Source: Morinoia aosen
Lineage: Eukaryota > Arthropoda > Malacostraca > Amphipoda > Talitridae
Assembly: GCA_030386875.1 (NCBI GenBank)
Contig: CM059562.1
Coordinates: forward strand, 69,376,201-69,440,200
Reading direction: 5' to 3'
Length of the DNA: 64,000 bases
Shown piece by piece: positions 50,050 through 60,986 of this stretch. The position numbers and the translations under genes were made by a program. The notes beneath the pieces are model-generated. The model ran no database searches, was not told the DNA's origin, and saw only the letters and a program-made list of their open reading frames with translations. The first letter of the stretch is position 1. Each line of letters starts with the position of its first letter.

Positions 50050-53000
50050 GTGTGCGTGTATTGTGTTGTCTTACTGCGTGTTGTATGTGATTGTGATCAG
50101 TTCCTATGAATACATTGTGTTGTTTTACTGCGTGTTGTAAATGTGCGTGCAGCCGTGAGTATACGTTGTGTTGTTTTACTGCGTGTTGTAAATGTGCGTG
50201 CAGCCGCGTGTATACGTTGTGTTGTTTTACTGCGTGTTGTAAATGTGCGCGCAGCCGTGAGTATACGTTGTGTTGTTTTACTGCGTGTTGTAAATGTGCG
50301 CGCAGCCGTGAGTATACGTTGTGTTGTTTTACTGCGTGTTGTAAATGTGCGCGCAGCCGTGTGTATACGTTGTGTTGTTTTACTGCGTGTTGTAAATGTG
50401 CGTGCAGCCGCGTGTATACGTTGTGTTGTTTTACTGCGTGTTGTAAATGTGCTCGCAGTCGTGTGTATACGTTGTGTTGTTTTTCTGCGTGTTGTAAATG
50501 TGCGTGCAGCCGCGTGTAAACGTTGCGTTGTTTTACTTCGTGTTATAAATGTGCGCGCAGCCGTGTGTATACGTTGTGTTGTTTTACTGCGTGTTGTAAA
50601 TGTGCGTGCAGCCGCGTGTATACGTTGCGTTGTTTTACTGCGTGTTGTAAATGTGCGTGCAGCCGCGTGTATACGTTGTGTTGTTTTACTGCGTGTTGTA
50701 AATGTGCGTGCAGCCGTGTGTATACGTTGCGTTGTTTTACTGCGTGTTGTAAATGTGCGTGCAGCCGTGTGTATACGTTGCGTTGTTTTACTGCGTGTTG
50801 TAAATGTGCTCGCAGCCGTGTGTATACGTTGTGTTGTTTTACTGCGTGTTGTAAATGTGCGTGCAGCCGCGTGTATACGTTGCGTTGTTTTACTGCGTGT
50901 TGTAAATGTGCGTGCAGCCGTGTGTATACGTTGTGTTGTTTTACTGCGTGTTGTAAATGTGCGTGCAGCCGTGTGTATACGTTGTGTTGTTTTACTGCGT
51001 GTTGTAAATGTGCGTGCAGCCGCGTGTATACGTTGTGTTGTTTTACTGCGTGTTGTAAATGTGCGTGCAGCCGCGTGTATACGTTGTGTTGTTTTACTGC
51101 GTGTTGTAAATGTGCGTGCAGCCGTGTGTATACGTTGTGTTGTTTTACTGCGTGTTGTAAATGTGCGTGCAGCCGTGTGTATACGTTGTGTTGTTTTACT
51201 GCGTGTTGTAAATGTGCGTGCAGCCGTGTGTATACGTTGTGTTGTTTTACTGCGTGTTGTAAATGTGCGTGCAGCCGTGTGTATACGTTGCGTTGTTTTA
51301 CTGCGTGTTGTAAATGTGCGTGCAGCCGTGTGTATACGTTGTGTTGTTTTACTGCGTGTTGTAAATGTGCGTGCAGCCGCGTGTATACGTTGCGTTGTTT
51401 TACTGCGTGTTGTAAATGTGCGTGCAGCCGCGTGTATACGTTGCGTTGTTTTACTGCGTGTTGTAAATGTGCGCGCAGCCGTGTGTATACGTTGTGTTGT
51501 TTTACTGCGTGTTGTAAATGTGCTCGCAGTCGTGTGTATACGTTGTGTTGTTTTACTGCGTGTTGTAAATGTGCTCGCAGCCGTGTGTATACGTTGTGTT
51601 GTTTTACTGCGTGTTGTAAATGTGCGTGCAGCCGCGTGTAAACGTTGTGTTGTTTTACTGCGTGTTGTAAATGTGCGTGCAGCCGCGTGTATACGTTGCG
51701 TTGTTTTACTGCGTGTTGTAAATGTGTGCGCAGCCGTGTGTATACGTTGTGTTGTTTTACTGCGTGTTGTAAATGTGCTCGCAGTCGTGTGTATACGTTG
51801 TGTTGTTTTACTGCGTGTTGTAAATGTGCGTGCAGCCGTGAGTATACGTTGTGTTGTTTTACTGCGTGTTGTAAATGTGCGTGCAGCCGCGTGTAAACGT
51901 TGCGTTGTTTTACTTCGTGTTATAAATGTGCGTGCAGCCGTGTGTATACGTTGTGTTGTTTTACTGCGTGTTGTAAATGTGCGTGCAGCCGCGTGTAAAC
52001 GTTGCGTTGTTTTACTTCGTGTTATAAATGTGCGTGCAGCCGTGTGTATACGTTGTGTTGTTTTACTGCGTGTTGTAAATGTGCGTGCAGCCGCGTATAT
52101 ACGTTGCGTTGTTTTACTGCGTGTTGTAAATGTGCGTGCAGCCGCGTATATACGTTGCGTTGTTTTACTGCGTGTTGTAAATGTGCTCGCAGTCGTGTGT
52201 ATACGTTGTGTTGTTTTACTGCGTGTTGTAAATGTGCTCGCAGTCGTGTGTATACGTTGTGTTGTTTTACTGCGTGTTGTAAATGTGCTCGCAGTCGTGT
52301 GTATACGTTGTGTTGTTTTACTGCGTGTTGTAAATGTGCGCGCAGCCGTGTGTATACGTTGCGTTGTTTTACTGCGTGTTGTAAATGTGCGTGCAGCCGT
52401 GTGTATACGTTGTGTTGTTTTACTGCGTGTTGTAAATGTGCGCGCAGCCGTGTGTATACGTTGTGTTGTTTTACTGCGTGTTGTAAATGTGCGTGCAGCC
52501 GCGTGTATACGTTGTGTTGTTTTACTGCGTGTTGTAAATGTGCGCGCAGCCGTGTGTATACGTTGTGTTGTTTTACTGCGTGTTGTAAATGTGCGCGCAG
52601 CCGTGTGTATACGTTGCGTTGTTTTACTTCGTGTTATAAATGTGCTCGCAGCCGTGTGTATACGTTGTGTTGTTTTACTGCGTGTTGTAAATGTGCGCGC
52701 AGCCGTGTGTATACGTTGTGTTGTTTTACTGCGTGTTGTAAATGTGCGTGCAGCCGCGTATATACGTTGCGTTGTTTTACTTCGTGTTATAAATGTGCTC
52801 GCAGCCGCGTGTATACGTTGTGTTGTTTTACTGCGTGTTGTAAATGTGCGTGCAGCCGCGTGTATACGTTGCGTTGTTTTACTTCGTGTTATAAATGTGC
52901 TCGCAGCCGTGTGTATACGTTGTGTTGTTTTACTGCGTGTTGTAAATGTGCGCGCAGCCGTGTGTATACGTTGCGTTGTTTTACTGCGTGTTGTAAATGT

Positions 53001-53457
53001 GCGTGCAGCCGTGTGTATACGTTGCGTTGTTTTACTGCGTGTTGTAAATGTGCGTGCAGCCGTGTGTATACGTTGCGTTGTTTTACTGCGTGTTGTAAAT
53101 GTGCGTGCAGCCGTGTGTATACGTTGCGTTGTTTTACTGCGTGTTGTAAATGTGCGTGCAGCCGTGTGTATACGTTGTGTTGTTTTACTGCGTGTTGTAA
53201 ATGTGCGTGCAGCCGTGTGTATACGTTGTGTTGTTTTACTTCGTGTTATAAATGTGCTCGCAGCCGTGTGTATACGTTGTGTTGTTTTACTGCGTGTTGT
53301 AAATGTGCGTGCAGCCGTGTGTATACGTTGTGTTGTTTTACTGCGTGTTGTAAATGTGCGTGCAGCCGTGTGTATACGTTGTGTTGTTTTACTGCGTGTT
53401 GTAAATGTGCGTGCAGCCGTGTGTATACGTTGTGTTGTTTTACTTCGTGTTATAAAT
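50050..53457 (+). repeat. 51-bp minisatellite, about 66 copies
   Basis: Units containing TACGTTGTGTTGTTTTACTG repeat every 51 bp without a length change from about 50106 to 53457, with divergent units at the left edge from about 50056. A typical unit has 16 G, 21 T, 7 C and 7 A, so the plus strand is about 73% G+T. The period is divisible by three, so one frame (50143-53502) stays open for 1119 codons as a 17-residue repeat. A second, Cys-rich frame is also open apart from variants with GTGTAAACG. The third frame has a stop in every unit. Variants (CGTGCAGCC, CGCGCAGCC, CTCGCAGTC; CTGCGTGTTGT or CTTCGTGTTAT) are interspersed. There is no convincing start context or domain, so I treat it as satellite rather than gene. 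Confidence 0.97.
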
Positions 53458-55862
53458 GATCATAATCAATACGTGTGTAAAAATTGTGACGATTTCAATT
53501 AACGTGTGTCGGGTACAAACATTTCTTATGAGTAATTTTGTGCAATGAGTGAGTGCGTGTGGGATCAAAGCATGAACAGAAGCGGCTTGTAAACAATCTA
53601 CGAGCGTAATTCGCGCGTAGATGATCTGTAACTCAAAAGTCAATGTGTGAAATTTTCACTCAAAATACGCATCAAGAGTCATCAGTACGAGCGCGATCAA
53701 GGCTCAGCGCCCAGAACACGCAAAGCGCACGTCAGTTTCATATCATCTCCTACGATACGCCCACGCGCGTGACGCAACATGCGGGACGCCAGCGCAAGTC
53801 GCACGACACAACTTATACTGCGACTTGCGGGGTCGATTTCTCAAAACTTATTTCGTTTAATTACCACGAGTAAAATCTTAATGAGAAGTTGAAGGCAGCT
53901 GATGGTTGCATGTTTTGAATTGAATTTTGCTTTTTTGGAGATGCGAAAATTATAAAAATGTTTTGAATAACCTATTTTCAATTTAGCTTGGCTGTCAAAT
54001 TCTGGATGCACATGTAAAAGAAGCGTACAAACGCTATGCATGGGATAATTTGGTAGCGTTTGATTTAATCAGTCCGTCGGACCTTGAGAGATCATTAGCC
54101 TCGATTTTTTTATAAAAAGTGAGTTGCACTCGCACAGAAGTCCCTCAATGAATCAGCCATGAAATGTTCATGTTGTAATACCAAATACCGAATTTGCATG
54201 AGGCCGTAGGAAAAATCACACACGTAGTAACGAAAATTTGTTCATAATTAATGCTTGGAGTATCTCTGCTGGCGAGCGACAGAACTGAACTACAATGAAA
54301 TTCTGTAGTTTGCAGGTGTAAAGGCTTTTGATGTTTTCACCGAAAATAAACTGATGAATTTTCCAGTATGGAGAACAAAATAAAGGTCAAGATAAGCACA
54401 CTGCTATCTAATGTGAACCCAGAAGTGACCGTCATGCTCAAAATTTTGACAATTTACAACCTCTTATAAGTCAATCTGGCAGCGTTTTTCCATTTATTTG
54501 AATACGCTACGTACTGTTTTTTCTAGCTTATTTGCTCAAGTTTAAGTCGTCAGATAAAATTTTAGGACCCAGCATCATGAGCATTCAGATGGCAACTCTA
54601 CATGGTTGCTCATATTCCATTTGAAGAAAACTCAAACTTGAAGATATTGGCCAAAAGAAATAACTCGTTGCGTAGCCACATAATGAGGAAACCTTACACT
54701 GTCATTTGTGGCGTTAAAACGATATATATTGTTAACAAATATGGATCCAGGTTAGTTGTGAGGCATTAAAAATTCTGTATTCTTCAGTAGTACTCGCAGT
54801 ATTTATAAGTTTTCAGTCCTCGTACCTAGAGTAAAATATCAGAAATAATAAAGTTTCATTTTGTATTTCGCAATTATATACTAAACCCCTGACACGGTTA
54901 TAGCCTACTTCTTATGTTATTTTTATCAATTTAGGCCCCTCATTCTTAGAAATACTTAAAATATAATTGGCTGTTATGTATTTCATGCCTCAATCTTTGT
55001 TGAAAAAAAACTTTATTCCTTTTTTCTAACCTCCTCAACCTAGCATGTAGACAAGGTGACGCGTTGAGACCAGCATGCGTGATAACAAAGCACCTCCCGA
55101 GTTACACATCTTCAGCAAACCCAAACATACGCGAACAAAATTAGTCGCAGTTATTTAAGCAATATACGAGCCTCGATTAATAAATAACTGGCAGCAACTG
55201 GGAATAATTTTCATTCCTGGAAGTTGAGGTTCGATAAGATGATGCACCCACCTGCACCGCATTACACAGCGCACTGAACTGCAGCGCGGGATATTTGAAG
55301 AAAATCTTATACTCTGATATGTGACTTGGTTCTTATTCCACGATTGTATTTTCTGCACAACATGGCATCAAATGTAGAAATTGAGAACAGATTCTTTGAA
55401 TAGCCTACCATAATACATTGTGCTCAGTTTTAGTGCCATGCTGTGGAACATGCTCGCTCATCAAAAAAATCTTAAAAAATGGGAAAATGTTTTCAAAGTA
55501 TCTTGAAGTTGAAGAGTTAGTTTGAGGCAGCGTTGCCATATTTTCAAAGGGGAAAGAAAAGAGACCATTTCTTGACCAATGTAACCATTTTAGCTCTAAC
55601 CATTCAGAAATACGTTCCTGAATCAATCTGCAGAGTAGACTTGAGAATATATTTGAGTAACAGCGAGCCTAGAAAATATGCGCTTTTTCCGCGTTTTTGC
55701 AAGATGTTCCTCCCTGCGCGCACTACAATTAACTAACACATGCGAGCTTGCTCACATTGTGGCCGACTTTTTCACTCAAAGTAAGCGCGAACAAAACAAT
55801 TTTTCATTCATGACACCAAGTATTTTTGGCTTCATTCTACCGAATTGATAGAAGAATTGATA
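53458..55862. other. Non-coding stretch, nothing identified
   Basis: After the array a short CpG-richer stretch (about 53500-53820) contains a small hairpin (CTACGAGCGTAATTCGCGCGTAG). The rest is AT-rich with short frames only. Confidence 0.5.
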
Positions 55863-56202
55863 GTCTTCTTTCTCCCAAAAGAAAGGGAGAAAGAAGACAG
55901 CATTTAGTATGGAGTAGAGGGAACAGGGAATCCAAGCACAAGTCGTGTTCTACCACGAGTTCCCTTGCGCATAGAAACAGCAAGTTTGCAAGGAAGTTTA
56001 TGAAGCAAGATAAAAATTGGTGAAGAAAATAGTAGATGTTGGAAAACAGAACAGCAATGAGCCAAAAAACGATGGACCGTAACAAGAAAAAAAGTTCCAA
56101 TTTTAACAAAAAAAGACACATTTAACCTTTAGTTCGGCCCCTAACATAATTTCCCTAAGAGCATCTATTCCCATAAATACAGTAGTTGTATCCTCGTGAG
56201 GG
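55863..56202 (-). mobile_element. Short retroposon, copy 3, diverged, tail replaced by a hairpin
   Basis: A minus-strand relative of the copies at 18208 and 39970. The 5' end at 56202 reads CCCTCACGAGGATACAACTA on the minus strand. The middle matches (TTACGGTCCATCGTTTTTTG; CTCCATACTAAATGCTGTCT). The pentanucleotide tail is missing. Instead the 3' edge is a 14-bp perfect stem GTCTTCTTTCTCCC/GGGAGAAAGAAGAC (55863-55876 with 55885-55898). No clear target-site duplication remains. It is more diverged, hence probably older, than the other two. Confidence 0.75.
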
Positions 56203-56730
56203 TATTCCTCTGAAACTAATTCAGAAAATCGACGGATAATTGTACGGAACGAAACACGACTGCACTGCAAGAAGTAAAATAAATTTCTGTACTGCATGTT
56301 TGTGGGTTTCGAAATATTGTTTCAAGTATTTGACTGAGAGTAAATCTGGAAGAACACGTTCCCTGATTACAATTTAGTCTTACTTGTACATCTGAATACC
56401 AATTATGAGCTAGTAAAATTTTCCCAGAACAAGGCAATAAATTCTTATGGTTTCTCAACATACTGATAAATACACGTTTCCAGCACCGAGAAGCACGCAT
56501 ACGAGTACGGTTTGGCTAAATTATCAAAAGTTCATCTGAGATCCACATGACTGTAAGTAAATATTCAAAACAACGCATGCTAATCTCGTATTCAGAGCAA
56601 AATTTTTGACGTGGAATCATTTTTATATGAATGACATGAATAATGATATCAATATATGAAGGCGTCGTCATCTGGGCAGGCCTCACTCGGTGAGACTTTC
56701 AAGACATGTCCAAATACCGTGGCTACCGAG
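56203..56730. other. Non-coding stretch, nothing identified
   Basis: AT-rich sequence between the retroposon and the 26-bp array. Minus-strand frames (for example 56216-56500) have no recognisable domain. Confidence 0.5.
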
Positions 56731-56734
56731 CACG

Positions 56735-56945
56735 GGTAAATATAACGGCAACGGAACGCTGGTAGGTATGATGGCAACAGAACGCCGGTAAGTATGGTGG
56801 CAACAGAACGCAGGTCAGTATGATGGCAACAGAACGCAGGTAAGTATGGTGGCAACAGAACGCAGGTCAGTATAGTGGCAACAGAACGCAGGTCAGTATG
56901 GTGGCAACATAACGCCGGTAAGTATGAGGCAAAAGAACGCAAATG
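56735..56945. repeat. 26-bp degenerate minisatellite, about 8 copies
   Basis: Units of the form GGTAAGTATGGTGGCAACAG plus AACGCA repeat every 26 bp (starts 56761, 56787, 56813 and onward). Related degenerate words (GTGGCAA, ACAGAACGC) continue to about 57120. Minus-strand frames through it are by-products. Confidence 0.92.
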
Positions 56946-57120
56946 CGAGTTAGGTGGTGACTGACTACAAGGAACCATAGGCGTAACAGAACGCAAATGA
57001 ATATTAGGTGGCAATAGTGGCAGGTGGCAAAAGTGTGAGAAGTGGCATGGTGGCAACACGTATGGCAACCAGAAAACAGTGTGACAACAGTACGCAGGGA
57101 ATTAAGATGGTAATACAAAC

Positions 57121-58560
57121 CAAATAAGAACGGTGGCCAGAAAACATAGGTGCACGTAAGACAGCAACGGAAGACGGCTCGCCAGCTATGAGGCAGCAGG
57201 TACGGGCAGAGGCGTATTCAGAGGCCGCGTTTCTTACCCTCCGCCTGTCGCGGCGGTGACACTGCGATAGCGCGGCGTCTAATTAGTACTGCACGCTTTT
57301 TATGAAGCTCTTATTTGGCGCTGTTTAGAGATCGTTACTTAGCTTCATAATTATAGTTGTGCTGAGGTTATACATTGAGCGCGCGATGCTATAGCTCTGG
57401 CCGAGTAAACTCGGCTGTTATGTTGGGCACACAATATTTTGGGCAGCGTCGTATTATGCGCCTCTTCTCTGACTCGCTCGCTTTGAACAAGTTCAAGGGG
57501 ACTTATGGGCACAAATATACGCCAAGTTGTGTGATGATCTCCTGCACTGCACCACAGTAGCTTGGTCCACGCGACACTGAGAGCGACGTGACATTCTCAT
57601 CACGGTCTTGTTCTGATTAGAAGCCAACACGTTCCCATTCCTCACGTTAATTAATCATGGATATGTTAACATAGTTTCTTCGATTTAATTCATCTGGAAG
57701 AGGAGTAGTTCGGAGCCGGGACCTGCAAACAAGTCTCTAGCAACACGTACGTTTAGTGTATCTTCTGTTGAAACGGCACTTGAAAATGCATAGAAAATGA
57801 ACTATCAGTAATTATAGTATTCAAATAATGGTGGTGCTAAGACTACCCATCAATAGGAATTTCTAAGTTTTTTAATAAACGATGACTGAACAATGCGTGA
57901 AAAAAATATGTCTGAAGAATTTAACGTTTTGCCCTTTCGTGTAGTCGAAGAATGATGACGCTCTCCATGATTCCGGAAAATCCTCGAGTTAAACATTACT
58001 AGTGTGGCCCTAAACTTGCACGGATAAAAATAAGCTTGGTCATTTAACTAGTATGATGCTTGATTCATGTAATGAATAACTGGGACTAATTTTTAACTGA
58101 ATAAAATGAATAACTGGAACTAATTTTAACCTGTAAAAGTTGAGGTTAGTATAATAAAGTAAGTTTGATTGCAGTCGATCAACTGACGAGTTCGGTTTAT
58201 TGGGAAGGTGCGCTGGCTACGCTAGTGACCACACACAAGCTAAAACAAAAGATTACTCGCCACCAGCAAGGTACGATCAGAATAACATCTTTATATAGAA
58301 GCCAGCTCCCTAGCAAGCTACGATAAGAATAATATCTTTATACAGAAGGAAGTGGCTTAGAGATAACCGCACAAAACGAGAGGGAACATTCATCCGTACC
58401 TTAAAAGTTAAACCTTCACGTTAAAGAAATTTTCGTTCATTAACACGAATAGTAATAAAATGACCATAACAAGGTCAGCCAAATTTCACAGCCGCAAAAG
58501 AACAACAAAGCAGTAGCAATTGAGGAAGAGTCCCTGCAAGCAATCCAGAAAAGCCAGCGC
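57121..58560. other. Non-coding stretch with two small duplications
   Basis: A GC-richer patch lies at about 57140-57290. A 34-bp duplication (AATGAATAACTGGGACTAAT) lies at 58071-58131. A duplication with 48-bp offset (AGCAAGGTACGATCAGAATA / AGCAAGCTACGATAAGAATA) lies at 58265-58349. No gene is supported. Confidence 0.5.
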
Positions 58561-58564
58561 GGAG

Positions 58565-58650
58565 ATCACGCACGTGGAGAGGTGCAGGAGATGGCGGCCG
58601 TTCAATCGCCTGAGTTGGAGAGCCGCGCTCAGCTGGCGGATGACTGATCG
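58565..58650 (+). promoter_or_regulatory. CACGTG plus ATGGCGGCC patch upstream of the 30-bp array
   Basis: GCACGTGG (about 58571) is followed by GAGATGGCGGCC (about 58589), which starts an 18-codon frame. The pairing of a CACGTG box with a YY1-like ATGGCGGC resembles the cluster at 12596-12648, but there are no CCAAT boxes or second E-box, so support is weaker. Confidence 0.2.
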
Positions 58651-58722
58651 CTCCCATCGCCTCTCATTACCAATAAATTCAAGCGGGCAAATTAAACCAG
58701 CTCCGTGCGAAGAGAAAAGCCC

Positions 58723-60612
58723 CTGATATGTGACTATCAGGGAGCCCAGCTGCTGATGTGTGACTATCAGGGAGCCCAGCTGCTGATGTGTGACTATCAG
58801 GGAGCCCAGCTGCTGATATGTGACTATCAGGGAGCCCAGCTGCTGACGTGTGACTATCAGGGAGCCCATCTGCTGATATGTGACTATCAGGGAGCCCAGC
58901 TGCTGATGTGTGACTATCAGGGAGCCCAGCTGCTGATGTGTGACTGTCAGGGAGCCCAGCTGCTGATGTGTGACTATCAGGGAGCCCAGCTGCTGATGTG
59001 TGCCTATCAGGGAGCCCAGCTGCTGATGAGTGACTATCAGGGAGCCCAGCTGCTGATGTGTGACTATCAGGGAGCCCAGCTGCTGATATGTGACTATCAG
59101 GGAGCTCAGCTGCTGATGTGTGACTATCAGGGAGCCCAGCTGCTGATATGTGACTATCAGGGAGCCCAGCTGCTGATGTGTGACTATCAGGGAGCCCAGC
59201 TGCTGATGTGTGACTGTCAGGGAGCCCAGCTGCTGATATGTGACTATCAGGGAGCCCAGCTGCTGATGTGTGACTATAAGGGAGCCCAGCTGCTGATATG
59301 TGACTATCAGGTAGCCCAGCTGCTGATATGTGACTATCAGGGAGCCCAGCTGCTGATGTGTGACTATCAGGGAGCCCAGATGCTGATATGTGACTATCAG
59401 GGAGCCCAGCTGCTGATGTGTGACTATCAGGGAGCCCAGCTGCTGATGTGTGACTGTCAGGGAGCCCAGCTGCTGATGTGTGACTATCAGGGAGCCCAGC
59501 TGCTGATGTGTGACTATCAGGGAGCCCAGCTGCTGATGTGTGACTATCAGGGAGCCCAGCTGCTGATATGTGACTATCAGGGAGCTCAGCTGCTGATGTG
59601 TGACTATCAGGGAGCCCAGCTGCTGATATGTGACTATCAGGGAGCCCAGCTGCTGATGTGTGACTATCAGGGAGCCCAGCTGCTGATGTGTGACTGTCAG
59701 GGAGCCCAGCTGCTGATATGTGACTATCAGGGAGCCCAGCTGCTGATGTGTGACTATAAGGGAGCCCAGCTGCTGATATGTGACTATCAGGTAGCCCAGC
59801 TGCTGATATGTGACTATCAGGGAGCCCAGCTGCTGATGTGTGACTATCAGGGAGCCCAGATGCTGATATGTGACTATCAGGGAGCCCAGCTGCTGATGTG
59901 TGACTATCAGGGAGCCCAGCTGCTGATATGTGACTATCAGGGAGCCCAGCTTCTGATTTGTGACTATCAGGGAGCCCAGCTGCTGATGTGTGACTATCAG
60001 GGAGCTCAGCTGCTGATGTGTGACTATCAGGGAGCCCAGCTGCTGATGTGTGACTATCAGGGAGCCCAGCTGCTGATGTGTGACTATCAGGGAGCCCAGC
60101 TGCTGATGTGTGACTATCAGGGAGCCCAGCTGCTGATGTGTGACTATCAGGGAGCCCAGCTGCTGATGTGTGACTATCAGGGAGCCCAGCTGCTGATGTG
60201 TGACTATCAGGGAGCCCAGCTGCTGATGTGTGACTATCAGGGAGCCCAGCTGCTGATGTGTGACTATCAGGGAGCCCAGCTGCTGATGTGTGACTATCAG
60301 GGAGCCCAGCTGCAGATATGTGACTATCAGGGAGCCCAGTTGCTGATGTGTGACTATCAGGGAGCCCAGCTGCTGATGTGTGACTATCAGGGAGCCCAGC
60401 TGCTAATATGTGACTATCAGGGAGCCCAGCTGCTGATATGTGACTATCAGGGAGCCCAGCTGCTGATGTGTGACTATCAGGGAGCCCAGCTGCTGATAGT
60501 TGACTATCAGGGAGCCCAGCTGCTGATATGTGACTATCAGGGAGCCCAGCTGCTGATGCGCGACTATCAGAACTACCAGCTGCTGAGATATAACTACTAT
60601 GTGACTATGACA
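58723..60612 (+). repeat. 30-bp minisatellite, about 61 copies
   Basis: Units of TGACTATCAGGGAGCCCAGC plus TGCTGATGTG repeat every 30 bp from 58731 to about 60570, with degenerate flanking units to about 60612. Most differences are GATGTG versus GATATG. A 417-bp block (about 59030-59446) recurs exactly 480 bp (16 units) later (59510-59926), carrying private variants (GAGCTCAG, TATAAGG, GGTAGCCC, CCAGATGC). A run of nearly identical units fills about 60001-60300. The 30-bp period keeps a 644-codon frame open (58705-60639, ten-residue repeat containing CDYQGAQLL), and parts of the minus strand are open too. I read it as satellite. Confidence 0.97.
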
Positions 60613-60985
60613 GCCAAGTTTGCAGAAGTTCAGTTTTGAGAACACAAAAAATAACACATAACTTCACAACAGGATCTCCAATATATAAAATTTCAGAGTT
60701 CAGAAGTCGCCAGCACCACCCATGTATTCTTGAGATACTAAACAGATCATTATTCACTCAAACAAGTACAATATGTATTATGCAACCCCAAACTGTTTCT
60801 TTCAAAATGGACTAGTCATTGAGCAAGAACAATAAAAAATTAAATATTATACCGAAAAATGCCTTGAGATTAATTTTTACAACGAACGAGTTGAAGGGCT
60901 GTAAAAATAAACGACAAAAATATCATTTCAAAGTAGAGATAGAAAGTTATAACTCAGCGCTTCACATGTAGTTTATTTCTGCAAG
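60613..60985. other. Unique AT-rich spacer between two arrays
   Basis: Non-repetitive AT-rich sequence with nothing identifiable. Confidence 0.6.
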
Positions 60986-60986
60986 T

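Noticed and set aside
50143-53502. 1119-codon open frame as a giant repeat protein
   Set aside because: The frame exists because the 51-bp unit has no stop in that frame. A second overlapping frame is nearly as long, there is no promoter, domain or splice support, and the sequence behaves like a minisatellite.
58705-60639. 644-codon open frame with CDYQGAQLL repeats as a structural protein
   Set aside because: By-product of the 30-bp period. Minus-strand frames through the same array are also open, and flanking units decay gradually without coding signals.
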